DNA of 64,000 nt. Origin: an uncultured Pelagibacteraceae bacterium (GTDB lineage Bacteria > Pseudomonadota > Alphaproteobacteria > Pelagibacterales > Pelagibacteraceae). Positions 1 to 10,757 of this stretch are shown here, piece by piece. The notes beneath the pieces were generated by a model that was not told where the DNA came from, did no database searches, and saw nothing but the letters and a program-made list of their open reading frames with translations. The stretch lies in the NCBI GenBank assembly GCA_902569405.1, contig CACFTX010000001.1:248001-312000 (forward strand). Direction: 5' to 3'. Made by a program: the position numbers and the translations under genes. The stretch's first letter is position 1. Every line of letters starts with the position of its first letter.

Positions 1-1976
1 TGGAATTGACTTATTAATTGGCTTGGTTTTTTTATTTTAATGCCTTTTCTGCCTTTGATGCACATTTTTGCAACAGCAATAATAATTCCACCTAACGAAA
101 CATCATGTGCAGATTTAACAAATTTTTTTTTAATCAAACTTAAAAGTGTTTCTCCATTATTTTTTTCATTAAATAGATTTACTTCAGGAGGAGGTCCGTT
201 TTTAATATTTAAAATATCTCTAGAAAAAATACTTTGATCTAAATGACCTTCAGTCTTACCAATAACCAACACAACATTATCATTTTCTTTAAAATCCATT
301 GTTATCATATCTTTATAATTTTTAATTAAACCAATACCTCCGATTGAAGGAGTTGGTTTAATACCTTTATCTTTTGTTTGATTATAGAAAGACACATTTC
401 CAGAAACCACAGGGAAGTTTAAATATTTACTCGCTTCGCCAAGTCCTTTGACACACTCAACAAATTCACCCATATTTTCTTCCTTTTCAGGGTTTCCAAA
501 ATTTAAACAATTTGTTATTGCAATAGGTTCGGCTCCAACTGAAATTAAATTCCTCCAACTTTCACAAACTACTTGTTTGCCTCCAGTCAATGGGTGTGCA
601 TAACAATATGCAGCTGAAGCATCAACCGTTGCTGCTACTGCTTTATTGGTTCCATGAACTCTAACAATACCGGCATCATTTCCAGGCTTTTGAATTGTAT
701 CTCCCATTACCGTGTGATCATATTGTTGCCAAATCCATTCTTTGCTACAGATATTTGGATTTGATAATAATTTATTTAAAACATTTAAAATTTTTAAATT
801 TTTAAAACTATCTTTGTTAATTTTATTTTTTTTTGGTAATTTAGTTTTTTTCCATTTTCTGTCATACATGGGTGAGTTTTCCACTAAAGTATTTACAGGA
901 ATATCAGCAACTTTTTTTTCATCATAAAAAAGCTCAATTTTTTTACTATCGGTTGTTTTTCCAATTATTGAAAAATCTAAATTCCATTTGTCGAATATTT
1001 TTTTAGCATCTTCTTCTTTGCCTTTTTCTAGCACTATGAGCATTCTTTCTTGACTTTCTGATAACATTATTTCGTATGGTGTCATGTTTAGTTCTCTACA
1101 AGGAACTTTGTTTAAATTAAGCTCTATCCCCAATTTTCCTTTCGATGCCATTTCTATACTTGATGAAGTTAGACCAGCAGCTCCCATATCTTGAATTGCT
1201 ATTATTGAGTCTCCAGCCATTAATTCTAAGCAAGCTTCAAGTAAAAGTTTTTCTGTAAAAGGATCTCCAACTTGAACAGTCGGTTTTTTTTCTTCTATTT
1301 TTTCATCAAAAATTGCTGATGCCATGCTAGCTCCATGAATTCCATCTCTTCCAGTTTTTGATCCGACATAAATAACTGGTTTATTAATTCCGGCTGCTTT
1401 TGAATAAAATATTTTATTTTTTTTCACTAGACCTAAGGTCATAGCGTTCACAAGTATATTGCCATTATAAGACTCATCAAAGCATGTTTGACCTCCAATT
1501 GTAGGTACACCTATACAGTTACCATATCCGCCAATTCCACGAACAACTCCTCTTAGCAAACTTTTAGTTTTTTTGTGTTGAGTAGAACCAAAATGTATTG
1601 AGTTTAGGTTTGCTATTGGTCGAGCACCCATTGTAAAAACATCTCTCATTATACCACCAACACCGGTAGCTGCTCCTTGATAAGGTTCTATAAATGAGGG
1701 GTGGTTGTGACTTTCTATTTTAAAGACAATTGCATCATCGTCTCCTATATCAACCACACCTGCATTTTCACCAGGACCCTGAATAACTTTTTTTCCTTTT
1801 GTAGGTAAATTTTTCAAGTGCAATCTTGATGATTTATAAGAGCAGTGTTCATTCCACATTGCAGAGAAAATTCCAAGTTCTGTAATATTTGGTACTCTAT
1901 TCAACAAATCACAAATCTTTTTATATTCATTTTTGTTTAATCCGTGTTCTATAGCTAATGACTCGTTTACTTCCAT
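1..1976 (-). CDS. purL: phosphoribosylformylglycinamidine synthase subunit PurL, partial (3' end beyond window start)
   Basis: Manual minus-strand translation from the ATG at 1976 gives [51 protein letters not shown]...[27 protein letters not shown], PurL signature; open to the window edge; adjacent to purQ. Confidence 0.95.
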   Translation of the reverse strand, partial: MEVNESLAIEHGLNKNEYKKICDLLNRVPNITELGIFSAMWNEHCSYKSSRLHLKNLPTKGKKVIQGPGENAGVVDIGDDDAIVFKIESHNHPSFIEPYQGAATGVGGIMRDVFTMGARPIANLNSIHFGSTQHKKTKSLLRGVVRGIGGYGNCIGVPTIGGQTCFDESYNGNILVNAMTLGLVKKNKIFYSKAAGINKPVIYVGSKTGRDGIHGASMASAIFDEKIEEKKPTVQVGDPFTEKLLLEACLELMAGDSIIAIQDMGAAGLTSSSIEMASKGKLGIELNLNKVPCRELNMTPYEIMLSESQERMLIVLEKGKEEDAKKIFDKWNLDFSIIGKTTDSKKIELFYDEKKVADIPVNTLVENSPMYDRKWKKTKLPKKNKINKDSFKNLKILNVLNKLLSNPNICSKEWIWQQYDHTVMGDTIQKPGNDAGIVRVHGTNKAVAATVDASAAYCYAHPLTGGKQVVCESWRNLISVGAEPIAITNCLNFGNPEKEENMGEFVECVKGLGEASKYLNFPVVSGNVSFYNQTKDKGIKPTPSIGGIGLIKNYKDMITMDFKENDNVVLVIGKTEGHLDQSIFSRDILNIKNGPPPEVNLFNEKNNGETLLSLIKKKFVKSAHDVSLGGIIIAVAKMCIKGRKGIKIKKPSQLISQF

Positions 1977-2659
1977 TATTTTAAATTAGTTATTAAATTT
2001 TGAAAAAATATAGATCCATCATCACCCGATAAATAAGTATCTATCATTCTTTCAGGATGAGGCATCATACCAAGAATATTTTTTTGTTTATTAAATAAGC
2101 CGGCTATATTATTGAATGCACCATTTGGATTTGAGTTATCATTAATTTTTCCATCTTTATCACAGTAAAATACAGCAATTTGATTATTGTCATTAATATT
2201 TTTCATTTGATCGGAAGAACAAAAAAAATTACCTTCGTTATGAGCGATATGTAATTCTAAAATATTTTTTTTAATATTTTTAAAATAATTATTTTCGGTA
2301 TTATTTATTTTAATAAATACGTTTTTACATATAAATTCTGAATGCTTGTTTCTTAGAAGAGCGCCAGGAAGCAATTCTGTTTCAGTTAAAATTTGAAAAC
2401 CATTGCAAATACCTAGTAATAAACCTCCAGATTTGGCAAAATTAATTACAGATTCAATAATCTTTGATTTAGATGCCATACTTCCACATCTTAAATAATC
2501 ACCATAAGAAAAACCTCCAGGCAAAACTACTAAATCACTTTTAGGTAATTCAGTATCGTTATGCCAGATCATTTTATTTTTAAAACCAAATTTTTTAAGA
2601 GCAACATCCATGTCTCTATCACAATTTGATCCTGGAAAAATAATTACTGATGAATTCAT
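1976..2659 (-). CDS. purQ: phosphoribosylformylglycinamidine synthase subunit PurQ (glutaminase)
   Basis: ORF 227 aa; [27 protein letters not shown] and GMMPHPER motifs. Confidence 0.96.
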   Translation of the reverse strand: MNSSVIIFPGSNCDRDMDVALKKFGFKNKMIWHNDTELPKSDLVVLPGGFSYGDYLRCGSMASKSKIIESVINFAKSGGLLLGICNGFQILTETELLPGALLRNKHSEFICKNVFIKINNTENNYFKNIKKNILELHIAHNEGNFFCSSDQMKNINDNNQIAVFYCDKDGKINDNSNPNGAFNNIAGLFNKQKNILGMMPHPERMIDTYLSGDDGSIFFQNLITNLK

Positions 2660-2665
2660 TATTTA

Positions 2666-2908
2666 TTATTGCGATCCAATAATTTTATAATCTTCAATTA
2701 CAAGGTTAGCCAAAAGTTTTTTACACATATCTTCAGCTTTTTCTTCTGCTTTTTTTTTATCGCTTTCATCAATATCAATTTCAAAATATTTTCCCTGTCT
2801 AACTTCTTTAACATTGTTAAAACCCATTCCATTTAGAGCTTGATGAACTACTTTTCCTTGTGGATCTAGAACATCTTTTTTAAGAGTAACTATTGCAGAA
2901 ATTTTCAT
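2666..2908 (-). CDS. purS: phosphoribosylformylglycinamidine synthase subunit PurS
   Basis: 80 aa; [24 protein letters not shown]; located between purC and purQ. Confidence 0.95.
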   Translation of the reverse strand: MKISAIVTLKKDVLDPQGKVVHQALNGMGFNNVKEVRQGKYFEIDIDESDKKKAEEKAEDMCKKLLANLVIEDYKIIGSQ

Positions 2909-3693
2909 TTTTTAATTTTTTTTTTAAATGCACTTAAGTTAGTAACATTAGAAGAATTTACATTTGACTGCTCATGCAAAATACCTAATCTCTTTGCAAC
3001 TTCTGTATAGGCCGGTATTAATCCTCCAAGATTTTTTCTAAACCTATCTTTATCTAACTTTTTTTCAGTTAAAGCATCCCACAATCTACATGTGTCAGGA
3101 CTTATTTCATCAGCTAGAATAATATCTTTTTTATTACTTGATTTAATTCGACCAAATTCTAATTTAAAATCTACAAGCTTAATTCCAATTCCTCTAAACA
3201 TTCCAATCATGAAATCGTTAATTCTTAAGATAATTTTTTTAATCTTTTCAATTTCCTTCTTTGTTGCCCAGCCAAATGTTAGAATATGTTCTTCAGCTAT
3301 TAGTGGATCTCCTAGTTTGTCGTCCTTAAGACAGTATTCAATTAAAGGATTTTTTAATACAGTACCATCTTCAATGCCAAGTCTTTTTGTAATTGAACCA
3401 GAGGCTATATTTCTTACTATAAATTCAATAGGAATGATTTCTGCAAGTTTAATTACCTGTTCTCTCATATTAAGTCTTTTAACTAAATGAGTTTTGATTC
3501 CTATTTGGTTCAAATTTTCTAGAATATGTTCAGATATTCTGTTGTTTAAAACACCTTTGCCATCAATTTTAGATTTTTTTTGGTTATTAAATGCTGTTGC
3601 ATCATCTTTGAAGTATTGTATGGCTAAACTTTTGTTATTTGTAGAATAAATAATTTTTGCTTTACCTTCATATAATTTTTTGCCTTTTTTCAT
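2905..3693 (-). CDS. purC: phosphoribosylaminoimidazole-succinocarboxamide synthase
   Basis: [22 protein letters not shown] and [12 protein letters not shown] motifs. Confidence 0.97.
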   Translation of the reverse strand: MKKGKKLYEGKAKIIYSTNNKSLAIQYFKDDATAFNNQKKSKIDGKGVLNNRISEHILENLNQIGIKTHLVKRLNMREQVIKLAEIIPIEFIVRNIASGSITKRLGIEDGTVLKNPLIEYCLKDDKLGDPLIAEEHILTFGWATKKEIEKIKKIILRINDFMIGMFRGIGIKLVDFKLEFGRIKSSNKKDIILADEISPDTCRLWDALTEKKLDKDRFRKNLGGLIPAYTEVAKRLGILHEQSNVNSSNVTNLSAFKKKIKK

Positions 3694-4985
3694 TAATTAA
3701 ATACTCTTCTAAATATTAAGTTGATATTTTTATAATGTGAAGAATAGTTAAAAATAGATTTTAATTTTTTTAATGAGATTTTTGATGTTATAAACTTATC
3801 TTTTGACAACATGTTGAACAAATCTAAGTTTTCATCAAAACATCTTTTTGCGTATCTTTGAACAATTTTATATGATTTTTCTCTACTTAATCCAGATTTT
3901 GTCAGTTCAAGCATTATTTCTTGTGAAAATATTACTCCTTTTGTTAGGTTTAAATTTTCAATCATCTTTTTTGGATACACAATCATTTTATCAAGTATAT
4001 TTTTTAGACGCACTAGAGCAAAATCTAAAGTAATATTTGCATCGGGACCTATATTTCTTTCAACGCTAGAGTGTGAAATATCTCTTTCGTGCCAAAGTGC
4101 AATGTTTTCTAAAGCTGGCACAACTGCACTTCTAACAATTCTAGAAAGACCAGTTAAATTTTCACTTAATATGGGATTTTTTTTGTGAGGCATTGCAGAA
4201 GATCCTTTTTGGCTTTTTGAGAAAAATTCTTGTAATTCATAAACTTCTGTTCTCTGCAAGTGTCTAATTTCAATAGCAACTCTTTCAATCGAACCAGCGA
4301 TAATTCCTAAAATAGAGAAATAAAAAGCATGTCTGTCACGAGGCACTATTTGAGTTGAAATAGGCTCAACTTTTAAACCGAGTTTTTTCGCAACATGTTT
4401 TTCCACTTTTGGGTTTACATTTGCAAAAGTTCCAACGGCACCAGAAATTGCACAAGTTGATATTTCGTCAATTGCATTTAAAAGTCTTTTTTTATTTCTT
4501 TTAAATTCTTCATAAAATGAAGCCAACTTTAGTCCAAATGTGATAGGCTCCGCATGTATGCCATGGCTTCTTCCTATACAAGGTGTGTATTTATATTTTT
4601 TTGCTTGTCTTTTTAAAACTTTTAAAATTTGATCAATATCCTTTATTAATATTTTTCCTGATTGAACCAATTGAATGTTTAGACTTGTATCCAAGACATC
4701 AGATGAAGTCATTCCTTGATGTAGGTATCTAGCTTTTATTCCAGCTTTTTCAGTAACAGAGGTAAGAAAAGCTATAACATCGTGCTTAACTTTAGACTCT
4801 ATTTGATGAATTCTTTTAACATTAATTTTAGCTTTCCTTCTAACAACTGATGAGACTCCTTTTGGGATTTGGCCCAGTTTTTCCATAGCCTGAGCGGCAG
4901 CTATTTCTACATCAAGCCAGATTTTATATTTATTTTCTTCAGACCAAATATCTGTAAGTTCTTTTCTAGAGTATCTTTCAATCAT
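3693..4985 (-). CDS. purB: adenylosuccinate lyase
   Basis: [20 protein letters not shown]; fumarase/lyase signature [11 protein letters not shown]. Confidence 0.97.
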   Translation of the reverse strand: MIERYSRKELTDIWSEENKYKIWLDVEIAAAQAMEKLGQIPKGVSSVVRRKAKINVKRIHQIESKVKHDVIAFLTSVTEKAGIKARYLHQGMTSSDVLDTSLNIQLVQSGKILIKDIDQILKVLKRQAKKYKYTPCIGRSHGIHAEPITFGLKLASFYEEFKRNKKRLLNAIDEISTCAISGAVGTFANVNPKVEKHVAKKLGLKVEPISTQIVPRDRHAFYFSILGIIAGSIERVAIEIRHLQRTEVYELQEFFSKSQKGSSAMPHKKNPILSENLTGLSRIVRSAVVPALENIALWHERDISHSSVERNIGPDANITLDFALVRLKNILDKMIVYPKKMIENLNLTKGVIFSQEIMLELTKSGLSREKSYKIVQRYAKRCFDENLDLFNMLSKDKFITSKISLKKLKSIFNYSSHYKNINLIFRRVFN

Positions 4986-4988
4986 TAA

Positions 4989-5762
4989 TTATAAGTAAGG
5001 AGGCTTATGGTAACCTTTAACAGATTCTGTAAAGATTTCATAACCATTTTCATTAATTCCTATTGTATGTTCAAATTGTGCTGATAAAGATTTATCTTTT
5101 GTAACAGCTGTCCATCCATCTGCAAGAAGTTTCGTTTCATATTTTCCAATATTAATCATTGGTTCAATTGTAAAAGTCATACCAGGTGACAATTTAATAC
5201 CGGTACCTTTTTTTCCGTAATGAAGAATGTTAGGTGGCTCATGAAATTTAGTACTAACTCCATGACCGCAAAAATCTCTCACTACAGAAAAACCCTTTTC
5301 TTCTACATGAGATTGAATTTCATATCCAATATCACCAAGTTTTATATTTGGTTTTGAAATTTTAATCGCTTTCATCATTGCCTCATACGTTGCATCTATT
5401 AAATTGTTGGCTTTAACTGAAGTTTTTCCAATACAAAACATTCTACTCGTGTCACCATGATGATCATCAATTATAGCTGTTACATCAATATTCACAATGT
5501 CACCTTCGTTTAAAATTCTATCTGAAGGTATACCGTGACAAACAACATGATTTAAAGATGTGCAAAGAGATTTTTTATAACCACGATAAAATAATGGAGC
5601 TGAAAATCCTCCGTTGTCTCTAATAAATTCATATCCAAGCTTATCAATATCATCAGTTGAAATTCCTGGTTTAACATTTTCAGTTAACATGTCGAGAGTT
5701 CTTGCCGCAAGGTTACCAGCGGATCTCATTTTTTCAAACTTCTCTTTATAACTATTCATCAA
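4989..5762 (-). CDS. map: type I methionine aminopeptidase
   Basis: NHVVCHGIPS, GDIVNIDVTAIIDDHHGDTSRMF, FCGHGVSTKFHEPPNILHY. Confidence 0.96.
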   Translation of the reverse strand: MMNSYKEKFEKMRSAGNLAARTLDMLTENVKPGISTDDIDKLGYEFIRDNGGFSAPLFYRGYKKSLCTSLNHVVCHGIPSDRILNEGDIVNIDVTAIIDDHHGDTSRMFCIGKTSVKANNLIDATYEAMMKAIKISKPNIKLGDIGYEIQSHVEEKGFSVVRDFCGHGVSTKFHEPPNILHYGKKGTGIKLSPGMTFTIEPMINIGKYETKLLADGWTAVTKDKSLSAQFEHTIGINENGYEIFTESVKGYHKPPYL

Positions 5763-6438
5763 TAATGTTTATTTTTTTTTCTATTTTAATTTCTTTAGAA
5801 TTCAAAGTGCATCTATAAGCAAGAAATTTTACCCCAGCTTTTTTTGCAATCAAATAATTTTGATAATAATTATTATCAATATCTTTTGCTATTCTAAAAT
5901 TATTTATACCTTGAATTTGAGTTAAAAATAAGACGTAGGGTTTATAATTTTTTTTAATAGAATCAACAAGTTTTGCCAAGTGTTTGGTACCTCTAGATGT
6001 AATTGCATCTGGAAATTCAGCTAAATCATCACTTCTCAATAATGTAACATTTTTAACCTCAATTATATTTTTGTCACACAAAAAATCAAACCTTGTATCG
6101 TTAGAATACTTAAATTCAGGAATTATTTTTTTAATTAATTTAAATTCTTTAAAAAGTTTTTTTTTCAAACCATGTTCAACTATTCTATTGGCTCTATGTG
6201 TATTAACACCTACAAGTTTTTTATTAACTTTAATCAATTCCAAAGTAAATTTTAATTTACGATTTGGATTATCATTTTTAGTTACCCAAACACTGTTTCC
6301 TTCATCAAGCAATCCCATCATCGATCCTGTATTTGGGCAATGAGCTGTTAAGATTGAATTATTTACTTTTATATCAACAAAAAATCTTTTATATCGTTTG
6401 ATTAGTTTGCCTTTAATTAAAGTACTGGTAAATTTCAT
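5752..6438 (-). CDS. sfsA: SfsA family sugar fermentation stimulation protein / DNA-binding nuclease-like
   Basis: LTAHCPNTGSMMGL, NRIVEHGL, FLCDKNIIEVKNVTL, FPDAITSRGTKHL. Confidence 0.92.
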   Translation of the reverse strand: MKFTSTLIKGKLIKRYKRFFVDIKVNNSILTAHCPNTGSMMGLLDEGNSVWVTKNDNPNRKLKFTLELIKVNKKLVGVNTHRANRIVEHGLKKKLFKEFKLIKKIIPEFKYSNDTRFDFLCDKNIIEVKNVTLLRSDDLAEFPDAITSRGTKHLAKLVDSIKKNYKPYVLFLTQIQGINNFRIAKDIDNNYYQNYLIAKKAGVKFLAYRCTLNSKEIKIEKKINIIDE

Positions 6439-6460
6439 TATAATTTATTTATATTTGTAA

Positions 6461-7213
6461 ATGACAAATAAAAAAGAAATATTTGCTGGAATAATTATAA
6501 TAGGTAATGAAATATTATCAGGAAGAACCCAAGATACAAATACAAGCACTATTTCAATTTGGTTAAACTCTTTAGGAGTTAAAGTTAAAGAAGTAAGGAC
6601 TATTCCTGATATTGAAAAAATTATTATTAGCACCGTTAACGAATTAAAAAAAAAATATGATTATATTTTTACTTCAGGGGGAATAGGGCCAACACATGAT
6701 GATATCACCGCATCATCAATTTCTAAAGCATTTAACTTAAAGTATGGACCACATAAAGAAGCAATGGCTATTTTGGAAAAATACTATAAGCCAGGAGAAT
6801 TTAATGAAGGCAGGCAAAAAATGGCATGGATGCCTACTGAAGCAAATTTGATACTTAACCCAACAAGTGGTGCCCCAGGATTTAATGTTGAAAATGTTTT
6901 TTGTCTTCCAGGCGTTCCATCAATTTTAAAATCTATGCTCGGAGGAATTACAAATAAATTAATTGGCGGAGATCCAATTCTAAGCCATACAATTAATTTA
7001 AGAACTGTTGAAAGTGAAATAGCAAAATCTTTAGACAATGTTCAGGTAAACAATAAAGATGTAGAGATTGGTAGTTATCCTTTTTTTAGAGCAGGAAAAT
7101 TGGGTGTAGCAATTGTGTTAAGAAGTTCTCAAAAAAGCAAAATCGACAAATGTAATTCAGAGATACTGAAATTTGTAAAAGAAAAGAATATTGAAATTGT
7201 AGAAAGAGACTAA
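6461..7213 (+). CDS. molybdopterin-binding domain protein (CinA N-terminal/MoaB-Mog-like)
   Basis: GIIIIGNEILSGRTQDTNT, FTSGGIGPTHDDITA, FCLPGVPSILKSM. Confidence 0.88.
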   Translation: MTNKKEIFAGIIIIGNEILSGRTQDTNTSTISIWLNSLGVKVKEVRTIPDIEKIIISTVNELKKKYDYIFTSGGIGPTHDDITASSISKAFNLKYGPHKEAMAILEKYYKPGEFNEGRQKMAWMPTEANLILNPTSGAPGFNVENVFCLPGVPSILKSMLGGITNKLIGGDPILSHTINLRTVESEIAKSLDNVQVNNKDVEIGSYPFFRAGKLGVAIVLRSSQKSKIDKCNSEILKFVKEKNIEIVERD

Positions 7214-7656
7214 TGTTATATTTTGCTTACGGTAGTAATTTAAATCATAACCAGATGAAAAATAGATGTAGTGGCGCAAAGTATGTTAAAAAACATATTT
7301 TAAGAGGTCGTAAATTATGTTTTAGCCATAAAACAAATCACTCTATTTATGGTCATGCCAATATAGTTAAAGATAAAAAATCTGAGGTTCAAGGAGCACT
7401 TTGGAATATTACAAGAAATGACGAAAATGAATTAGATGTATATGAAGGTGTTGATTATAATTATTATCAAAAAGAATATTTTACTTTAAATGGTAAGAAA
7501 GTTTTAGTGTATATACAAAAAAAATACCATCTACAGAAACCTAATTCTTCTTATTTACATACTATCATTGAAGGCTATAAAAATTGCTTTTTAGATATAA
7601 AAAAATTAAAAAAAATAATATCTGGTTACGAAATAAATTATAAAATCAATTGGTGA
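7213..7656 (+). CDS. gamma-glutamylcyclotransferase-like (AIG2/GGCT) protein
   Basis: N-terminal LYFAYGSNLNHNQM motif; GALWNITRNDENELDVYEGV. Confidence 0.82.
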   Translation: MLYFAYGSNLNHNQMKNRCSGAKYVKKHILRGRKLCFSHKTNHSIYGHANIVKDKKSEVQGALWNITRNDENELDVYEGVDYNYYQKEYFTLNGKKVLVYIQKKYHLQKPNSSYLHTIIEGYKNCFLDIKKLKKIISGYEINYKINW

Positions 7657-7666
7657 AATTGTTTGA

Positions 7667-8551
7667 TTAATTTTTATTTAAAATATCTTTACTAACTGAA
7701 GATTTAATTCCAATTACAGAAGAAAATAATCCAAAGAATCTAAATTTGTTTTTCCTAAATTTTTCTTTAGAAAAAAAATACAAAGCAAGAAAACTAATAA
7801 AAAAACGTATCAACTTTGATAAATGAATAAATAACGAATAAAGAAAGCCATAATGTTTTTTATGGTAATAAAATCTAGACCAGTAATAGTTCCAATGTCT
7901 AAAATCAGAGTAATTTTGAGCAATTTTTGGATCTACACCCTTGCCACCTTCATGAAATATTTTTATTTTATTAAAAACAAAAATATTTTCATTTATATTT
8001 TTTATTCTTTTGCATAAGTCAATTTCCTCAAAAAAGAAAAAAAAATTTTCATCAAATATATATTTGTCTTTAAATTTATTAAAATTAACGATTAAGGAAC
8101 AACCTTTTATAAGATCAATTTTTGTTTTACTTTCATTTGTACTGATATTTATTTTTTTACTTTTAAAATGTTTGTCAAAATTATTGCTATTATTGAAATC
8201 TATAAGATCGTCATGTAAAGGTGTAGCTAAAGCAAATTCTTCATTGCAATTATCAATTTCATTTTGAATTTTTATCAATTGACTTTCATCTATTTTTACA
8301 TCAGTGCTTAGCAATAGTGCATATTTTGTATTGATTTTTTGAAATCCGATATTAGCTGCCTTTCCAAAGCCGAGATTCTCATTATTAATTATTACTTTTG
8401 CTTTATAATATTTTTTTTCGATTAATTCTTTGAATTGAAAATTATTTGAATTTTCTACTATAATTTTTTCTATATTTTTTCCCAATCCTGAAAGGCAATT
8501 TTCTAGCTTTTCCAAAGATTTATAAGAAATGATTACAATTGATAAATTCAT
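7667..8551 (-). CDS. family 2 glycosyltransferase (rhamnosyltransferase-like)
   Basis: MNLSIVIISYKSLEKLENCLSGL; NNENLGFGKAANIGF; FFFFFEEIDLCKRI; hydrophobic C-terminal region. Confidence 0.85.
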   Translation of the reverse strand: MNLSIVIISYKSLEKLENCLSGLGKNIEKIIVENSNNFQFKELIEKKYYKAKVIINNENLGFGKAANIGFQKINTKYALLLSTDVKIDESQLIKIQNEIDNCNEEFALATPLHDDLIDFNNSNNFDKHFKSKKINISTNESKTKIDLIKGCSLIVNFNKFKDKYIFDENFFFFFEEIDLCKRIKNINENIFVFNKIKIFHEGGKGVDPKIAQNYSDFRHWNYYWSRFYYHKKHYGFLYSLFIHLSKLIRFFISFLALYFFSKEKFRKNKFRFFGLFSSVIGIKSSVSKDILNKN

Positions 8552-8629
8552 TTAAATTTAAAATAATATATATTATTTTTTTAATAAGTTTAGTTATAAA
8601 TTTATGCCTATTATGATACTTATTAAACC

Positions 8630-10630
8630 GTGATAAAAAAATTTATTAGATATATATTTTATTTTTTAATTCTAATAATCATTTTTATATTATACGAATT
8701 AATCATAATTGATTCTAGTTATGTTAATAAAGGAACTTTTAATATAGACGTAAACAACGTAAGAAACCCTCAGGTTAAAAAGATTGTTAGAAAATTAGAT
8801 AATTTGTTTGGTCAAATGTACTTTTCTGCAAGTGCAGCTAAACAGCAAGAATTTTACGAAGTAGATTTAAATTATTACAATAATTTACCAAACGAAATAG
8901 CTGTGCCACCAAAGTTAAACAACTTAACTATATCAAATAATAAAAATTTTAATAACAATAAAGACTGGACAAGAAGCCATGGAAATCATTCATCAAATAA
9001 ATTTTCAAATTTAAAATTAATAAACAAAGATAATGTTAACGCTCTAGAAGTTGCGTGGACTCACACCTTTGAAAAAAAGGGCGATATACCAGGCAATCCT
9101 ATTTTTTATGACGGAACAATTTATTTATCGTCTAATAATAAATCAATTGTTGCTTTAAACGCTTCTAACGGTGAAAAAAAGTGGGAATTTAAAACCGAAG
9201 GTATGCCCGCAAGGAGAGGTATGTTAATTCATGGCGAACATGATTTAAGATTATATTTTTGTGATCAAAAAAATTTAAATGCAATTTATGCAAAAAGTGG
9301 AAAACCCGATAAAAATTTTGGAAATAATGGCAAGATTAAATTAAAAAAAAATTGTCAAATCACTCCAGTAATTATTGATAATAAAATTATAATTGGAACG
9401 TTTGAACCATCAATTGAAGTTTATGATTTATCTAAAGGCAAATTGCTCTGGAGATTTTACTTAAAAGAAAAAAATAATAAATATTTTAGATATGGCGGAA
9501 AAAGATTTGATCATTCAGGAGGCAATCCTTGGGGAGGGATATCAGCTGATGTAGATAGAAAAATTTTATATGTAACAACTGGTAATGCTGGAAGATTTTA
9601 TGAAGGAATAAATAGACCGGGTCCAAATAAATATTCAAACTCAATAGTTGCAATTGATATTGAGAAAAAAAAATTACTCTGGGAGTTCCAGGAAGTCGAA
9701 CACGATATTTGGAATTTTGATATAGCTTCACCTCCAATATTAACATCTATAAAGATTAATAATAAAAAAATAGACGTTGTTGTTGCTCCAACAAAGTTTG
9801 GAAACACAATAGTACTTGACCGTCTTACAGGAGACAATATTTTTGAATACAAGAAAATTAAAGTTTCTTTATCAAATGTTCCTGGTGAAAAAACTTCTTA
9901 TTATCAGAAACTTTTTTCACTACCAGAACCTTTTTCAAATCAGTTTTTTGAGGAAAATCATATAACAAATATTTCTAAAGAGAGTAATGATTTTGTTAAA
10001 GATAAAATTCAAGATGCAAGTTATGGATTTTTTGTACCAAATTCAATTGATAAAAAAAATATAATTTATAAAGGTGGCGCACAGTGGATGGGTGCTAGTA
10101 TTGATCATAAAAAATCAATAATGTATTTGACTTCAAATGATATTCCATTTCTTATTTGGTTAGAAAAAACTAACCCTAAAGACTATTATGTTTACTCAAT
10201 GAAATCGGAGTTCTTAGTTGATCATTTAGGCTACCCAGGTTCCAAACCTCCTTGGGGAAGACTGACGTCAATTGATCTTAATACAGGAAAAAAAATTTGG
10301 GAGGTTCCATTTGGAGAGTATAATGAGCTTACAAAAAAGGGAATTCCTATTACTGGAACTTATAATTTTGGTGGTGTAACTGGTACCGCTGGCGACTTAC
10401 TATTTGCAACTGGAACTTTGGATAATAAGATTAGGGCAATAGACTCTATTAATGGAAATGAATTATGGAGCTATAAATTACCTTTTTCTGGATCAAGTCC
10501 TCCAACAATTTTTGAACATTTAGGTGAGCAATATATAATTGTTGTATCAACTGGAAGTTCTTCTATGATGCAAGCATATCCAAACAAAAGTCAATACGGA
10601 AATAAAGTATATGCTTTTAAATTAATGTAA
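8630..10630 (+). CDS. PQQ-dependent (quinoprotein) glucose-dehydrogenase-type enzyme with N-terminal membrane anchor
   Basis: GTG start; DWTRSHGNHSSNKFSNLKLIN, repeated beta-propeller motifs (IVALNASNGEKKWEF, AIDSINGNELWSYKLPF), GGAQWMGASID, YIIVVSTGSSS. Confidence 0.88.
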   Translation: MIKKFIRYIFYFLILIIIFILYELIIIDSSYVNKGTFNIDVNNVRNPQVKKIVRKLDNLFGQMYFSASAAKQQEFYEVDLNYYNNLPNEIAVPPKLNNLTISNNKNFNNNKDWTRSHGNHSSNKFSNLKLINKDNVNALEVAWTHTFEKKGDIPGNPIFYDGTIYLSSNNKSIVALNASNGEKKWEFKTEGMPARRGMLIHGEHDLRLYFCDQKNLNAIYAKSGKPDKNFGNNGKIKLKKNCQITPVIIDNKIIIGTFEPSIEVYDLSKGKLLWRFYLKEKNNKYFRYGGKRFDHSGGNPWGGISADVDRKILYVTTGNAGRFYEGINRPGPNKYSNSIVAIDIEKKKLLWEFQEVEHDIWNFDIASPPILTSIKINNKKIDVVVAPTKFGNTIVLDRLTGDNIFEYKKIKVSLSNVPGEKTSYYQKLFSLPEPFSNQFFEENHITNISKESNDFVKDKIQDASYGFFVPNSIDKKNIIYKGGAQWMGASIDHKKSIMYLTSNDIPFLIWLEKTNPKDYYVYSMKSEFLVDHLGYPGSKPPWGRLTSIDLNTGKKIWEVPFGEYNELTKKGIPITGTYNFGGVTGTAGDLLFATGTLDNKIRAIDSINGNELWSYKLPFSGSSPPTIFEHLGEQYIIVVSTGSSSMMQAYPNKSQYGNKVYAFKLM

Positions 10631-10757
10631 AAACTAAAAAATATTACTAATAAGTCTTTTTAAATTGATAAGAAATATGATATATTTTTTTAATTATGGC
10701 AAGTGTGGTTGTGCCCACTTATAAAAAAAGGACAACAGTACAAATAAGAGCACGACT

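Noticed and set aside
40-927. Plus-strand ORFs 40-237 and 742-927
   Set aside because: Antisense to purL, which is absent from the ORF track only because it is truncated by the window edge
3092-3490. 132-aa plus-strand ORF (and similar antisense ORFs such as 5984-6343, 25298-25702, 25936-26376, 32437-32853, 38724-39206, 57734-58129)
   Set aside because: Lie antisense within well-supported conserved genes; low-complexity translations without recognisable domains; expected shadow ORFs
10694-10757. Possible terminator or operator around AAGTG...CACTT upstream of the serine hydrolase
   Set aside because: Only 5 paired bases with mismatches inside; too weak to support
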